From contig NZ_JAVIFX010000034.1 in assembly GCF_031157255.1 (NCBI RefSeq), positions 1-64,000 on the forward strand: a stretch of 64,000 nt of DNA, read 5' to 3'. Below, piece by piece: positions 16,975 through 26,269 of the stretch. The translations under genes were made by a program, and so were the position numbers. The stretch comes from Bradyrhizobium sp. LHD-71 (GTDB lineage Bacteria > Pseudomonadota > Alphaproteobacteria > Rhizobiales > Xanthobacteraceae). The notes below the pieces were generated by a model, which worked only from the letters and a program-made list of their open reading frames with translations, did not search any database and was not told where the DNA came from. How positions within the stretch are numbered: position 1 is the first letter of the stretch; every line of letters starts with the position of its first letter.

Positions 16975-18565
16975 GGGCGGTCAGCGCGATCCTCCGCGAG
17001 ATCCCGATCGCCTGCAGGAACGCCTCGTCATGGCTGACGACCAGCAGCGCGCCGTCGTAGGCGCGCAAGCCTGCCTCGATCGCTTCGGTCGAATGGATAT
17101 CAAGATGGTTGGTCGGCTCATCGAGGATCAGCAGCGACGGCGGCGACACGCCGAGCACGCAGGCGAGAGCGGCGCGAAGCAACTGCCCGCCGCTGAGCGT
17201 CGAAACCGTCTGCAGCGCGGCGTCCGCGCGGAACATGAATCGCGCAAGCGCAGCGCGGCAGGCGGTCTCGTCGGCCTGAGGATTGAGCTTCAGGAAGTTG
17301 TCGCGGATCGTGCGTGAGGGATCGAGCAGCCTCGCCCGCTGATCGAACATGGCGAAGCTTACCTTGACCACCACCGATCCGCTCCAGGGGCGCAACTCCC
17401 CCGCGATGACCTGCAGCAGCGTGGTCTTGCCCGAGCCGTTCGGGCCGGTGACGACGATGCGTTCCGGCCCGACGATCGAGAACGACAGGTCGCGCAGCAC
17501 CGGCCGCTCCGGTGCGTAACCGGCCGTCAGCGCGTCGAGCGTCAGCACAGCCCTGCCGGCGGGCAGCCCTGTGCTCGGAAGCGCGACGGTGAGGGATTGA
17601 AGGGTCTCGACACGCTGGCGCGCGCTGGTGACGTCATCGCGCGCCTCGTCGTTCCGGCGCTCGGCGAGGCGCGCCATGACGCCGCCGGTCGCCTCGCTCC
17701 GGTTCTTGCGCGCGCCGAGCAAAATGCGCGGCGTGCCGCCGCCGGCGCCATGCTTGCGGCCCGCGCTAGTCTTGCGCGCCTGCCGCTCCGCTGCGGCCTG
17801 CGCATTTCGCTTGGTCTCGGCAAGACGCTTTTCGGCGTCGGCAAGATCGCGCTCGGCCGCCGCGAGCTGGTGCGCCTTGAGCTCGCGATAGTGGCTCCAG
17901 TTGCCGCCATAGCGGGTGACGCCGAGCGACGTCAGCTCGACGATCGCATCCATCCTCTCAAGCAGTTCGCGGTCGTGGCTGACGACGATCGCCCCGCTTC
18001 GCCAGCCGGCGAGAAGGTCGATCATCGCCCGCCGTCCCTCGCGGTCGAGATTGTTGGTCGGCTCATCCAGCAAAACAAAGTCGGGTTCGGCAAAGACGAG
18101 GGATGCCAGACCGGCCCGCGTCGACTGCCCACCGGACAGTGTCGCCAGCGGTGTTTCCGCCGGCACGTCCAGACCGACGCGGGCAAGCGCCGCAGCGATG
18201 CGCGCCTCCAGCGTCCAGTCGGCCGATGTGAGCTCATTCGTGGTCGCTTCACCGCGTTCGGCGCGCCGCAAAAGCGCCAGCGCGTCTCGTGCGCCGAACA
18301 GGTCGGCGACCGCTTCATCGGCCTGCTGCTGAACGCGCTGCCGCAGCCAGGCGAGCCGGCCATTCACCGTCACGCGGCCCGATTGTGGACAGAATTCGCC
18401 CGCGATCAGCCTGAGCAGCGTGGTCTTGCCGACGCCGTTGCGGCCGACGAGACCCGCGCGCTCGGCGCCGAAGGCGATGTCGAGATTGGAAAAGAGCGGC
18501 CGGCCGTCAGCCGGTGACCACGTGAGATCGGAGAGAACGATGGAGACAGGCATGACGACGGACAT
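16949..18565 (-). CDS. ABC-F family ATPase
   Basis: A 538-residue soluble protein with two ATP-binding cassettes and no membrane segments, the plan of ABC-F translation factors. Cassette one has 'GRNGVGKTT', 'LSGGQSTRAGLA' and 'VLLDEPTNNLD'. Cassette two has 'GPNGSGKTT', 'LSGGQLLRAALA' and 'LILDEPTNHLD'. A basic, Ala/Arg-rich coiled linker lies between them (about residues 230-320). ABC-F proteins act at the ribosomal E site. Some protect against antibiotics, but nothing assigns this one to a resistance class. The start at 18565 follows GAGGAT. Another ATG 12 bp downstream is also possible. Confidence 0.9.
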   Translation of the reverse strand: MSVVMPVSIVLSDLTWSPADGRPLFSNLDIAFGAERAGLVGRNGVGKTTLLRLIAGEFCPQSGRVTVNGRLAWLRQRVQQQADEAVADLFGARDALALLRRAERGEATTNELTSADWTLEARIAAALARVGLDVPAETPLATLSGGQSTRAGLASLVFAEPDFVLLDEPTNNLDREGRRAMIDLLAGWRSGAIVVSHDRELLERMDAIVELTSLGVTRYGGNWSHYRELKAHQLAAAERDLADAEKRLAETKRNAQAAAERQARKTSAGRKHGAGGGTPRILLGARKNRSEATGGVMARLAERRNDEARDDVTSARQRVETLQSLTVALPSTGLPAGRAVLTLDALTAGYAPERPVLRDLSFSIVGPERIVVTGPNGSGKTTLLQVIAGELRPWSGSVVVKVSFAMFDQRARLLDPSRTIRDNFLKLNPQADETACRAALARFMFRADAALQTVSTLSGGQLLRAALACVLGVSPPSLLILDEPTNHLDIHSTEAIEAGLRAYDGALLVVSHDEAFLQAIGISRRIALTALRSRRMSA

Positions 18566-18668
18566 CCTCAAAGGCAAGGCGGGTAAGCGTTGCGATTGAG
18601 TTGATATCCATGTCTGCTCCGGTCCGATGATTAAGGCACACGTCACATAGCGACTTCGCCGCCCACAT

Positions 18669-19820
18669 TCAAGATGCAGCTGTCGCGCCGCGGCGCTCGT
18701 CGATGCCGATCACGTGATCGGCGCGCAGTCTGTGCTTGCGCAGCCATAGATAAAGACCGCTGACAAGGACGACGATGGCGAGGACGTCGAGCAACGCCCA
18801 GATGATCTTCAGTGGCAAGCCACCGTAATCGCCAAAGTGAAGCGGCTGCGACAACAACAGGGCTTTCGCGTACCACGGCATGTCCAGCACGTCCGAAAGC
18901 TCGCCGGTTTCCGCATCGATCAGCGCCACATAGAACAATTTCGCCGTAATCGGCCTGTCGCCGCGCGCGAACACCGCATAGTGATGCGGCGTACTGAAGC
19001 CTGCGCCGGGGAAAAAGAACGAGACGAGCTTGCCGCCGGGGAGCGCCGTGCGCGCGGTGGCAATGGCACGATCGACGGAGGACAGGCTTGCAGGTGTTGC
19101 GCCACCGTGCCGCTTCGACATCTGGAAAATCTCAGCGCGCACTTTTGCGGCGACGATGTCATGCAGCGTGTTGACGGCGCCGGTGGCGCCGACGACCAGC
19201 ATCCACACGGCTATCGCGGCGCCGACGAGGTTATGCAGGTCAAGCCAATACAGCGGCCGGCTTCGCTCGCGCCGAAGCGCGCCGAATGGCAGCCTGCGCA
19301 TGAACGGCGCATACACGACAAGGCCGGACACCAGCGAGGCGATGAACGTCAATGCCATCGCGCCGAGGAACAGCGAGCCATACAGTCCGGCGAACATGTC
19401 CGTATGCAGAGAGCGGATGAAATCCGTGAATGCACCGCGCGTCTGCGCGCGCTGGTCGCTGAGCGCGCCGGTCCGCAGGTCGAACGTTGTCTGATGCGAA
19501 TCCTTGAACGGCGTCCGTACCGTCGGCGCAGACTGCGCCAGCACCGCTGGCCGGTCGCTCACGAAACCCAGCGACACCATGACGTCGCCTGGATACTTCG
19601 CCAGCGTCTCTGCAACGATCGCATCGAGCGTTGGCGCCCCCGTGTCCGGTGCGACGGCGGCGAGCTCCGGACGCGGATCAAGCCAGTCGTCGATCTCTTG
19701 ATGGAAAACGAGCGGCAGCCCCGTCAGGCACAGCATCAACAGGAATGCCGTCGCGACGAGGCTGGTCCATTTGTGGACGAAGGACCAGCGTCGGACGCTT
19801 GCTGCACTCAGGCCTCTCAT
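18669..19820 (-). CDS. PepSY-associated membrane protein (PepSY-TM)
   Basis: A 383-residue inner-membrane protein with an N-terminal segment typical of the PepSY-TM family, 'SFVHKWTSLVATAFLLMLCLTGLPLVFHQEI' in outline. It has three further hydrophobic stretches (about 150-172, 196-216 and 340-362) and the conserved 'SLHTDMFAG' and 'LDLHNLVGAA' histidines. This family often sits beside siderophore receptors and may reduce or help release iron from siderophores in the periplasm. It starts 13 bp after the TonB-receptor stop on the same strand, so the two form an operon. Confidence 0.9.
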   Translation of the reverse strand: MRGLSAASVRRWSFVHKWTSLVATAFLLMLCLTGLPLVFHQEIDDWLDPRPELAAVAPDTGAPTLDAIVAETLAKYPGDVMVSLGFVSDRPAVLAQSAPTVRTPFKDSHQTTFDLRTGALSDQRAQTRGAFTDFIRSLHTDMFAGLYGSLFLGAMALTFIASLVSGLVVYAPFMRRLPFGALRRERSRPLYWLDLHNLVGAAIAVWMLVVGATGAVNTLHDIVAAKVRAEIFQMSKRHGGATPASLSSVDRAIATARTALPGGKLVSFFFPGAGFSTPHHYAVFARGDRPITAKLFYVALIDAETGELSDVLDMPWYAKALLLSQPLHFGDYGGLPLKIIWALLDVLAIVVLVSGLYLWLRKHRLRADHVIGIDERRGATAAS

Positions 19821-19833
19821 CGGCGCGCGCTGT

Positions 19834-22140
19834 TCACCACCGGTAGCTCAGCGTCGCAAGGATCGTGCGGCGCGTGCCGAGCGTGCAGCCCTGACCGAAG
19901 GTGCATTGGCTCACATAATACTTGTCAGCCAGGTTGAGCGCGTTGACGGACAGCATCGTTCCTTTCAGCTGGGGCGAGAGCCTGCCAAAGTCGTACTGAA
20001 CGCGGGCATCGAACAGCGCGTAGTCGGGCACGACCCGCGTGTTGGTCACGTCCCAGGTCTCGCCGACATATCGCACGCCGCCGCCAAAGCCGAGACCGCC
20101 AAACGTCCCATCCTGCACCTCATAGAACGCCCAGAGCGCCGCCTGATCGACCGGCGTCTGCGGCAGCCGGCGGCCGATCTCCAGCGGATCCGTGCTTTTC
20201 GTAATTTCATGATTGAGATGCGCGTAGGACGCAATCAGGCTAAGGCCCTGCACCACTTCGGTCTTGGCCTCCAACTCGAAGCCGCGCACGCGCGCTTCAC
20301 CGATCTGCACAAAGGAGCCGGATTGCGGAGGCAGGCTCGGGTCCGCGGTTTGGCGATTTTGCTGAGTCAGGTCGAACACCGACGCAGTGATCAGCGTTCT
20401 GGTGCCGGGCGGCTGGTACTTGACGCCGGCTTCGATCTGCTGGCCGGTGGTCGGCTTGTAGGCATTGCCACGCAAATCGATGCCGATGGTCGGCCGGAAC
20501 GAGGTGGAGTACGACACGTAAGGCGTGACGCCATTGTCGAACAGGTAGTTCAGACCGACGCGGCCGGTGAAGGCGTCGTCGTTCTGCGGGGTCGAGAGTC
20601 CCGTCCTGCCGTTCAGCGTCGTCGCATCGGCGCGGTCGTAGCGGCCGCCAAGCGTGAGGACGAAGCCGCCGAACTTGATCTGGTCCTGCGCGTAGACGCC
20701 GATCTCGTCGGACTTGGACGATGTCCGCACGAAGTTGCTGGTGCCGGGATCAGCGATAGCGACGCCATAGAGCGGATTATAGATGTCGATGGGCGGCGCG
20801 AAGCCGCGACCGACATTATAATGGCTGTCCTCATTGCGATACTCGACGCCGAACAGCGCCGTGTGCGCGAACGGCCCGGTGAGGAAGCGCACTTCCGCAT
20901 TGTTGTCGACGACAAGCGCCTCAGCGCCGGCGTCGATGCCGAACGCCGCTCGATTGAGCGTGCGGTTGTCAGGCAGAAGCTCGCCGTTGCGGTTCAGTGC
21001 CTTGAGATCGGCCTGGACGTCGAAGTAGCGCAGGTTCTGCCGTACCGTCACCGCGTCGTTGAAGCGATGTTCGAAAGCATAGCCGATAGTGCTCTGTTCG
21101 CGGTCGAAGCGGTCGAAGCTCGGCTCGCCTGCATAGCGCTCGAACGGAATGCGGCCGTTCGGATTGGGCAGCAACGTTCCCGAGGTCGGCAGATAGTTGA
21201 AACCGGTCTTGCCGCCCCACTCCCGCATATGGCTCGCAAGGATCGTCAGTGAAGTGTCCCAGGTGGGCCGCCAGGTGAAGGCGGGGGCGATGAAGCCGCG
21301 GTTGTTCTCCATGAAGTCGACTTGCGTGTCGGAGACGCGGCCGAGACCGGTGAGCCGGTAGAGGAACTTGCCCTCCTTGTCGATCGGCCCGCCGAAATCG
21401 AACGCGCCCTGCGCACGACCAAAGCTTCCGGTCTGGCCCACGATCTCGCCAAAGGGCACGGCCGTCGGCCGCTTGCTGACCATGTTGATCAACCCGCCCG
21501 GCGTGCTTTGCCCGTAGAGGCCGGACGCCGGGCCCTTCAGCACTTCGATGCGCTCGAGCCCGTAAGGCTCGGTCACGGTGCTGGCCCAGAACGTGCTCGC
21601 ACCGCCGTTCGGCAGCCGCAGCGCATCAAGATAAAAGTCGGCCTGAAAGCCGCGGATCTGCGTGTAGGCATCGAACTGTGATGCCGTACCGTACGTTTCG
21701 GTGAACACGCCGGGCGTATAGCGCAACGCCTGACTGACACTCTGCGCGCCCTGCTCGCGGATCTGGTCGGCAGTGACGACGTTCACGGTCTGCGGCAGCT
21801 CGCGGATCGGTGTATCGGTCTTGCTGCCGGTGCCGCTGCGGGTAGCGACGTAGCCTTGCACCGGGCCATTGGCGCGCTCAGGCCCGGAACCTCCTGCCGG
21901 ATCGAGGGGCGCCGCCGGCTGCGGCGTTGGCGCGGCCACGCGGCTTGCGCGACGCGCGCGCACAGGATTCGCGCTTCGCGCCACACGCCGCGCCTGCTGC
22001 GAGACAGGCGCATCAATGGTGACTGCGGGAAGGTTTGAGGGCGAGGATTGGGCCTTCGCGCCGCTGTCCATGCCAACCGAAAGCGCAAGGCCGCTCACTG
22101 CACCCAGGCACGTCGCCTGGGTGAACTTCATCACGTTCAT
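19834..22140 (-). CDS. TonB-dependent siderophore receptor (ferrichrome-type)
   Basis: An outer-membrane receptor of about 768 residues. After a signal peptide ending at 'SGAKAQ' comes a TonB-box-like 'LPAVTIDAP', then an Arg/Pro/Ala linker of about 60 residues. The plug carries 'TPIRELPQTVNVVTADQIREQGA', 'LRYTPGVF' and 'RGFQADFYLDALRLPNGG'. The 22-strand barrel ends 'TILATLSYRW' with the expected C-terminal aromatic residue. The family imports ferric hydroxamate-type siderophores; which one is unknown. No STN signalling domain is present. The start at 22140 (MNVMKFTQ) is tentative, since 22131 and 22170 are also in frame and none has a clear ribosome binding site. An Irr-type box lies 90 bp upstream. 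Confidence 0.94.
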   Translation of the reverse strand: MNVMKFTQATCLGAVSGLALSVGMDSGAKAQSSPSNLPAVTIDAPVSQQARRVARSANPVRARRASRVAAPTPQPAAPLDPAGGSGPERANGPVQGYVATRSGTGSKTDTPIRELPQTVNVVTADQIREQGAQSVSQALRYTPGVFTETYGTASQFDAYTQIRGFQADFYLDALRLPNGGASTFWASTVTEPYGLERIEVLKGPASGLYGQSTPGGLINMVSKRPTAVPFGEIVGQTGSFGRAQGAFDFGGPIDKEGKFLYRLTGLGRVSDTQVDFMENNRGFIAPAFTWRPTWDTSLTILASHMREWGGKTGFNYLPTSGTLLPNPNGRIPFERYAGEPSFDRFDREQSTIGYAFEHRFNDAVTVRQNLRYFDVQADLKALNRNGELLPDNRTLNRAAFGIDAGAEALVVDNNAEVRFLTGPFAHTALFGVEYRNEDSHYNVGRGFAPPIDIYNPLYGVAIADPGTSNFVRTSSKSDEIGVYAQDQIKFGGFVLTLGGRYDRADATTLNGRTGLSTPQNDDAFTGRVGLNYLFDNGVTPYVSYSTSFRPTIGIDLRGNAYKPTTGQQIEAGVKYQPPGTRTLITASVFDLTQQNRQTADPSLPPQSGSFVQIGEARVRGFELEAKTEVVQGLSLIASYAHLNHEITKSTDPLEIGRRLPQTPVDQAALWAFYEVQDGTFGGLGFGGGVRYVGETWDVTNTRVVPDYALFDARVQYDFGRLSPQLKGTMLSVNALNLADKYYVSQCTFGQGCTLGTRRTILATLSYRW

Positions 22141-22229
22141 TTTTATTGTTGTCCGAACTCTGTGCCGCACGTCCTTGTAGGCTGCACAGGGCCCATAACA
22201 CGCGCCCGGCCCGTGACGCCGGCGGGCGC

Positions 22230-22246
22230 TTTAGAATCGTTTTAAG
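22230..22246 (-). promoter_or_regulatory. candidate Irr box (iron control element)
   Basis: TTTAGAA-TCG-TTTTAAG matches the Bradyrhizobium/Rhizobium iron control element TTTAGAA-N3-TTCTAAA at 12 of 14 fixed positions, with correct spacing. It lies about 90 bp upstream of the siderophore receptor start, where Irr binding would control iron-dependent transcription. Confidence 0.65.
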
Positions 22247-22295
22247 TCTGCCGTTCGAGACGAAGGTGTGTCCGTCGTGCAGCAGTCCGTGCGCC

Positions 22296-22637
22296 CTACC
22301 GACGCGTGTTGCCGACGCCGCCCGGGAAGCCTGGGGCATTGCTGCTGTCGCCGGGCAGGCCACTGGGCGCCGCGCCTGTTCCGATCGATCCCGGCGTCGA
22401 CGTGTTCGGAACACCGGAAATCGATGGCACGGACGTCGCACCCGGCGATGACAGGCCCGACCCCGTCGTGCCCATCGAAGGTGGAGAAGGGGTCGACGGC
22501 GCACCGATCAACGGACCGGTGCCCGGCGTGGCGCCGATGCCCGAACCCGCGGGGCCAGAGGTTCCCCCGGCAGTCTGAGCGGCGGCCGGTCCGGTGAAGG
22601 CAAGAAGCGCGATGATGGCGTAGTGATGCACTCGCAT
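22296..22637 (-). CDS. small secreted Gly/Pro/Ser-rich protein, unknown
   Basis: A 113-residue protein with a clear signal peptide (residues 1-20, cleaved near GPAAAQ). The mature part is almost entirely Gly, Pro, Ser, Thr and Ala, without charged stretches or Cys, and is predicted to be disordered. AAAAGGAGAAAATCC precedes the ATG, a strong ribosome binding site. It lies upstream of the iron receptor on the same strand, but the Irr-type box between them suggests a separate promoter for the receptor. I do not recognise a family; similar low-complexity periplasmic proteins are common in Bradyrhizobium. The opposite strand is also open here, but it lacks the signal peptide and ribosome binding site. 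Confidence 0.6.
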   Translation of the reverse strand: MRVHHYAIIALLAFTGPAAAQTAGGTSGPAGSGIGATPGTGPLIGAPSTPSPPSMGTTGSGLSSPGATSVPSISGVPNTSTPGSIGTGAAPSGLPGDSSNAPGFPGGVGNTRR

Positions 22638-22731
22638 TGGATTTTCTCCTTTTGCGCCTTTTGCAGACCAACACCTGAGGGCAGGCCCTGTTCCTGCTTG
22701 TCCATGCGTGACGCGCGGGCTTGCCCCGCAA

Positions 22732-23817
22732 TCAATACCCCGTCATCTCCAGGTAGCCTTCGCCCGCATGACTGCCGGTCACATGCACCGGGCCTTCCCA
22801 GTACTTGAAGCGGGTGTCCATCCAGCTCCGCGGGTTCAGCGGCGCGGTCGTGATCTCGAGCCCGCGCGAGGGAATCGAAATCCGCCAGCCAGTCGGCACG
22901 TCGCGGTCAGCGATCCGCGTCGTCGCTGTCGGCGTCATACTGATGGCGCCCGGCGCGAGCTGTTCCGATCGCCCGTCGCGGCTGATCCAGTTGCCCGCGA
23001 AGAAATGTTTGCCATCGGCATGACGCAGACGGAACAGCATCAGCTTGTCGCCCGAAGCAAGATGCAGCGAGAACCAGTCCCAGCCGGTCTGATCTGCCTT
23101 GAGCGGCTGACTGCTCCACTCGCGGTCGATCCAGCCCTGGCCCGTGACGGCGATGGTCTTGCGGTCGAGGACCAGAGAGCCGGTGACGCGCAGATAAGGC
23201 TGGCTGTAATAATACGAAGCGTGGCCCTGCTCGGATTTCTTGCTGTAGCCGGCATCGCCCTGCAGAACGAGCTGACGGTCGCCGTCGAGACGCAGCGAAT
23301 AGGAAAAATCCTTCGCCGACGCGCTCACCTGCAGCGACGCGAAAACCGACGGATCGGCAAACAATGTCCGCATCTGCCAGTTGTCGATCCACGCCTTGAA
23401 CGGCGCGGCTTCGACACCCGCCTGACCGACGCCGCCGCGCGCAAAGCGCTCGGCGAAATGATGGGTCGCAGCACTCGTGACCGCCGCATGTCCCATCCAG
23501 AGCTGCCGGCTGGCCCAACCGCTTGCGTTATCGTTGGGCTTGTTGGCCTGACGAAACAGCGTCCACTGCACGCCGTAGCTGGTCCCTTCCGCATCTTTCA
23601 GGTTCGCGGTGAAGTACCACCACTCGATGCGGTAATCAGGATGTGCGCCGTGATCGGCAGGAAACCTCAGCGGCTTGCCGGGCATGACCTGCGCGAAGCC
23701 GTCGACGTCCTCGCCGAGACCGGCAAAGCCCTGGGCGTGCGACAGCGTCGTTTGCATCGCGAGCAACGCGACGATTGCGGCCTTCGAAATTATTTCTGTG
23801 AACCACCTAACGTTCAT
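22732..23817 (-). CDS. AttH-like lipocalin-domain protein (carotenoid 1,2-hydratase fold)
   Basis: A 361-residue exported protein (signal peptide to about residue 28, ALSHA-type end). The body has the CrtC/AttH double-lipocalin signatures: 'DHGAHPDYRIEWWYFTANL' near residue 55, 'WMGHAAVT', 'GWIDREWSSQPL' and 'WDWFSLHLASG'. Although related to carotenoid hydratase, this branch accompanies LolD/FtsX-type ABC transporters (the attEFGH arrangement of Agrobacterium). It probably handles a lipid or other hydrophobic cargo in the periplasm. Its ATG lies inside the 3' end of the permease gene (about 11 bp overlap), so it is translated with the transporter. Confidence 0.87.
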   Translation of the reverse strand: MNVRWFTEIISKAAIVALLAMQTTLSHAQGFAGLGEDVDGFAQVMPGKPLRFPADHGAHPDYRIEWWYFTANLKDAEGTSYGVQWTLFRQANKPNDNASGWASRQLWMGHAAVTSAATHHFAERFARGGVGQAGVEAAPFKAWIDNWQMRTLFADPSVFASLQVSASAKDFSYSLRLDGDRQLVLQGDAGYSKKSEQGHASYYYSQPYLRVTGSLVLDRKTIAVTGQGWIDREWSSQPLKADQTGWDWFSLHLASGDKLMLFRLRHADGKHFFAGNWISRDGRSEQLAPGAISMTPTATTRIADRDVPTGWRISIPSRGLEITTAPLNPRSWMDTRFKYWEGPVHVTGSHAGEGYLEMTGY

Positions 23818-26269
23818 CGGCGAAAATCTTCAAAAGCGTGATCGGCTTGATACGCGCGAGCTTGATAGTCGGAAGCAGCGTGGCGAACAGCGCGGCGATC
23901 ATCGCAACGATCAGCAACTGACCAAGCTGCGCGGGAAATATCGTCAGCGGCAGCCGCCAGCCGAATGCCTTGACGTTGACGACCTCGATCAGACACCAGG
24001 CGACGATGATCCCGAGCGGCAGCGCCAGCAGCGCGGTCAACAACGCCAGCAGCATCGTTTTCAGAAGCTCGAGGCCGGCGATCCGCCGACGCGTCAGGCC
24101 GATCGCCCACAGCGGCGCAAGCTGCGGCAGCCGCGCCTGCCCCAGCGTCAGAAGACTGGTGAACAGCGCCGTGCCCGCGACCGCCAGCGTGAACGCGTTC
24201 AGCGCAGCCGTGATCGCGAAGGTCCGACTGAAGATGCGGCGGGATTCGGCCTTCACCGTCGCCTGATCGGCTAAGCTGGTGCCGCCGAGCGCAAATCTCG
24301 CCTGGAGCTCCGCCATCAGCGCCGCCACTTTCGCAGGCGCGATCCGCACCCCGAAGCGCGTGCGCTCCGCGTTGTCAAAGCGGTGCAGGAGCTGGTCGAC
24401 GTTGACGATGATCTGCCCCTTCGGATTGCCGTAATCAGCGTAGATGCCGCCGACCGTCGCGATCCATTCGCCGGACGACGGAATGCGTAACCTGTCACCG
24501 ATATGCAAGTTCAACCGGCGCGCCAGCTGCTCGCTGATCAGGATCGCGGTGCCGTCGCGGACACGATCCCAAACGTCCGGCGAGAATTCGAGCAGCGGCC
24601 AGAATTCGCGGTACGTGGCATGATCTGCGAGGCCCAGCACCTCGACCTGTTCGCCTGAGAGCTTCGTTTCCGCGCGCGCGCTGGGCAACACGGCGTCCAC
24701 GTCCGGTCGGCTGCGCAAGTCAGCCTCGATTGCTGCGGCCTGCGCTGGATCTTTGGCGACGAGGTAGATTTCCGACGAAAGGCGGCCATCGAGCCAGCGG
24801 TTGAACGTCCTCTCGAAGCTGCCGACCATGGTGCCGACGCCGACATTGACGGCGAGCGCCAGCAGCAGCGCCATCAGTGCCAGCGACAATCCGGACAGTT
24901 GCTGGCGGCTGTCCGCCCAAGCCCACATTGCGACCGGCCGGCGCGACATGCCCTCACCAGCGCGCAGCAGCAGATTGAGAAGCGGCGGCAGCAGCAGCGC
25001 CGCACCGAGCAGAATACCGCCGAGCACAGCAAAGGCCGCGACGAGGCTTGTGCCAAGCGTCAGGCAGACCGCAGCGACCACGAACGCGGCGCAGGCGAGC
25101 ACGGCCTGCCAGCGCAGCCAGCGCCGCTGCGCATCCTGCCACGCGAACGGCTGCGCCGAGGCGAGCAGCGGCAGGCGAAACACCTTGACGAGTGCGTGTG
25201 CGGCCGCGAGCAGCGCTCCGGCGATGCTCATGCCGAGCCCGGCAAGCCACCATTGTGGCGCAAGCCCCAGTTCGCCGGAAACACTTGCGCCATAAAGCCC
25301 GCGCAAACTTGCCGCCACGTCCGGCAGCAGTGCCGAGGCAAGAAAAAAGCCACTGACGACGCCGCCCAGCCCAGCAACGAGAGCCAGCAGCACCAGCTCA
25401 ACAACGAGCGCCGCAAGAAGCCCGCGCGGCGACACACCGCAGGCGCGCAACGTGCGCAGCATCGGCAGCCGCTGCTCGAACGCAAGCCCGATAGCGGAGT
25501 GCACGAGGAATAGTCCGACGAGAAACGACAGCAGGCCGAACGCCGTCAGGTTGAGATGAAAGCTTGCGGTCAGACGCTGCAGATCGGTCTGGGCGCCCGC
25601 GTCGACCAGATCAAGGCTATCGCCTGCAACGTCGGCGAGCGGCGTCCGCTCGCCAGCCGCGGCCGAATCGAGCAGAAAACGCGAGATCCGATCCGGCATC
25701 CGCAAGGCCCGCTGCGCCCAGGCGATGTCCATCACCAAAAGGTTCGGGGAAAGCTCGCTCGCGAGATGCAACGGAGGGAGCGGCTCGCCGGCGTCAGTCT
25801 CGAGTCTGGCGCCTTCTGTTCCCGCGATCTCGCGCGCAGTCTCAGGAGCGATCAGCGTCTGTCCTTCCGCCGCGAGAAATTTTTGCAGCGCCGCCTGATC
25901 GATCGACGGCGCAGGCCCTGCGCCGCGCGGCAGGCTGATCGGCTCGATGCCAATGAGCCGGATCTGCCGTCCGTCGATCCGCACGCGGCCCTCGACGACA
26001 GGCGAAACGAGCCAGCCCGCGCGGCGCAGGTCCGAGAACAGCGATTGCGGGACGGTCGTCGCATGCGCCGGCACCAGCATCGCCGTCGCTCCGCCGCCAA
26101 ACGACGCCGCGGCGCGGTCGTAGCTCAGGCGCGCCTGGGTGTTGATCGCCTGCACGCCGCTTAACAGCGCAGTCGCCGACATCAATCCGATCAACAGCGT
26201 CGCGAGCTGCATCGGATGCCGTGTCCAGTGACTGAACAGCACCCTCAGCGTCCAGGCGCCGCCCGTCAT
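23807..26269 (-). CDS. FtsX/MacB-type ABC transporter permease (double FtsX)
   Basis: An 820-residue membrane protein with the two-FtsX layout. There is one hydrophobic segment near the N terminus, a large periplasmic domain, a bundle of membrane segments (about 230-480), a second periplasmic domain, and a last group of three segments near the C terminus ('LRLAALWAIG'-type coupling region near 'RLPQLAPLWAIGLTRRRIAGLELLK', given here in outline). This is the LolCDE/MacB mechanotransmission fold, which extracts or moves lipids or proteins rather than importing solutes. The ATG at 26269 overlaps the ATPase stop as ATGA. A longer frame to 26353 overlaps the ATPase gene by 88 bp and is less likely. 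Confidence 0.88.
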   Translation of the reverse strand: MTGGAWTLRVLFSHWTRHPMQLATLLIGLMSATALLSGVQAINTQARLSYDRAAASFGGGATAMLVPAHATTVPQSLFSDLRRAGWLVSPVVEGRVRIDGRQIRLIGIEPISLPRGAGPAPSIDQAALQKFLAAEGQTLIAPETAREIAGTEGARLETDAGEPLPPLHLASELSPNLLVMDIAWAQRALRMPDRISRFLLDSAAAGERTPLADVAGDSLDLVDAGAQTDLQRLTASFHLNLTAFGLLSFLVGLFLVHSAIGLAFEQRLPMLRTLRACGVSPRGLLAALVVELVLLALVAGLGGVVSGFFLASALLPDVAASLRGLYGASVSGELGLAPQWWLAGLGMSIAGALLAAAHALVKVFRLPLLASAQPFAWQDAQRRWLRWQAVLACAAFVVAAVCLTLGTSLVAAFAVLGGILLGAALLLPPLLNLLLRAGEGMSRRPVAMWAWADSRQQLSGLSLALMALLLALAVNVGVGTMVGSFERTFNRWLDGRLSSEIYLVAKDPAQAAAIEADLRSRPDVDAVLPSARAETKLSGEQVEVLGLADHATYREFWPLLEFSPDVWDRVRDGTAILISEQLARRLNLHIGDRLRIPSSGEWIATVGGIYADYGNPKGQIIVNVDQLLHRFDNAERTRFGVRIAPAKVAALMAELQARFALGGTSLADQATVKAESRRIFSRTFAITAALNAFTLAVAGTALFTSLLTLGQARLPQLAPLWAIGLTRRRIAGLELLKTMLLALLTALLALPLGIIVAWCLIEVVNVKAFGWRLPLTIFPAQLGQLLIVAMIAALFATLLPTIKLARIKPITLLKIFADER

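Noticed and set aside
16949-18565. antibiotic-resistance ABC-F protein
   Set aside because: The linker is not recognisably of a resistance class, and most ABC-F proteins are housekeeping translation factors.
19771-21252. 493-codon open frame opposite the siderophore receptor
   Set aside because: It is antisense to a complete TonB receptor and has no recognisable domain.
22306-22578. 90-codon Pro/Gly-rich frame opposite the small secreted protein
   Set aside because: Both strands are open and low-complexity, but only the minus strand has a signal peptide and a strong ribosome binding site.
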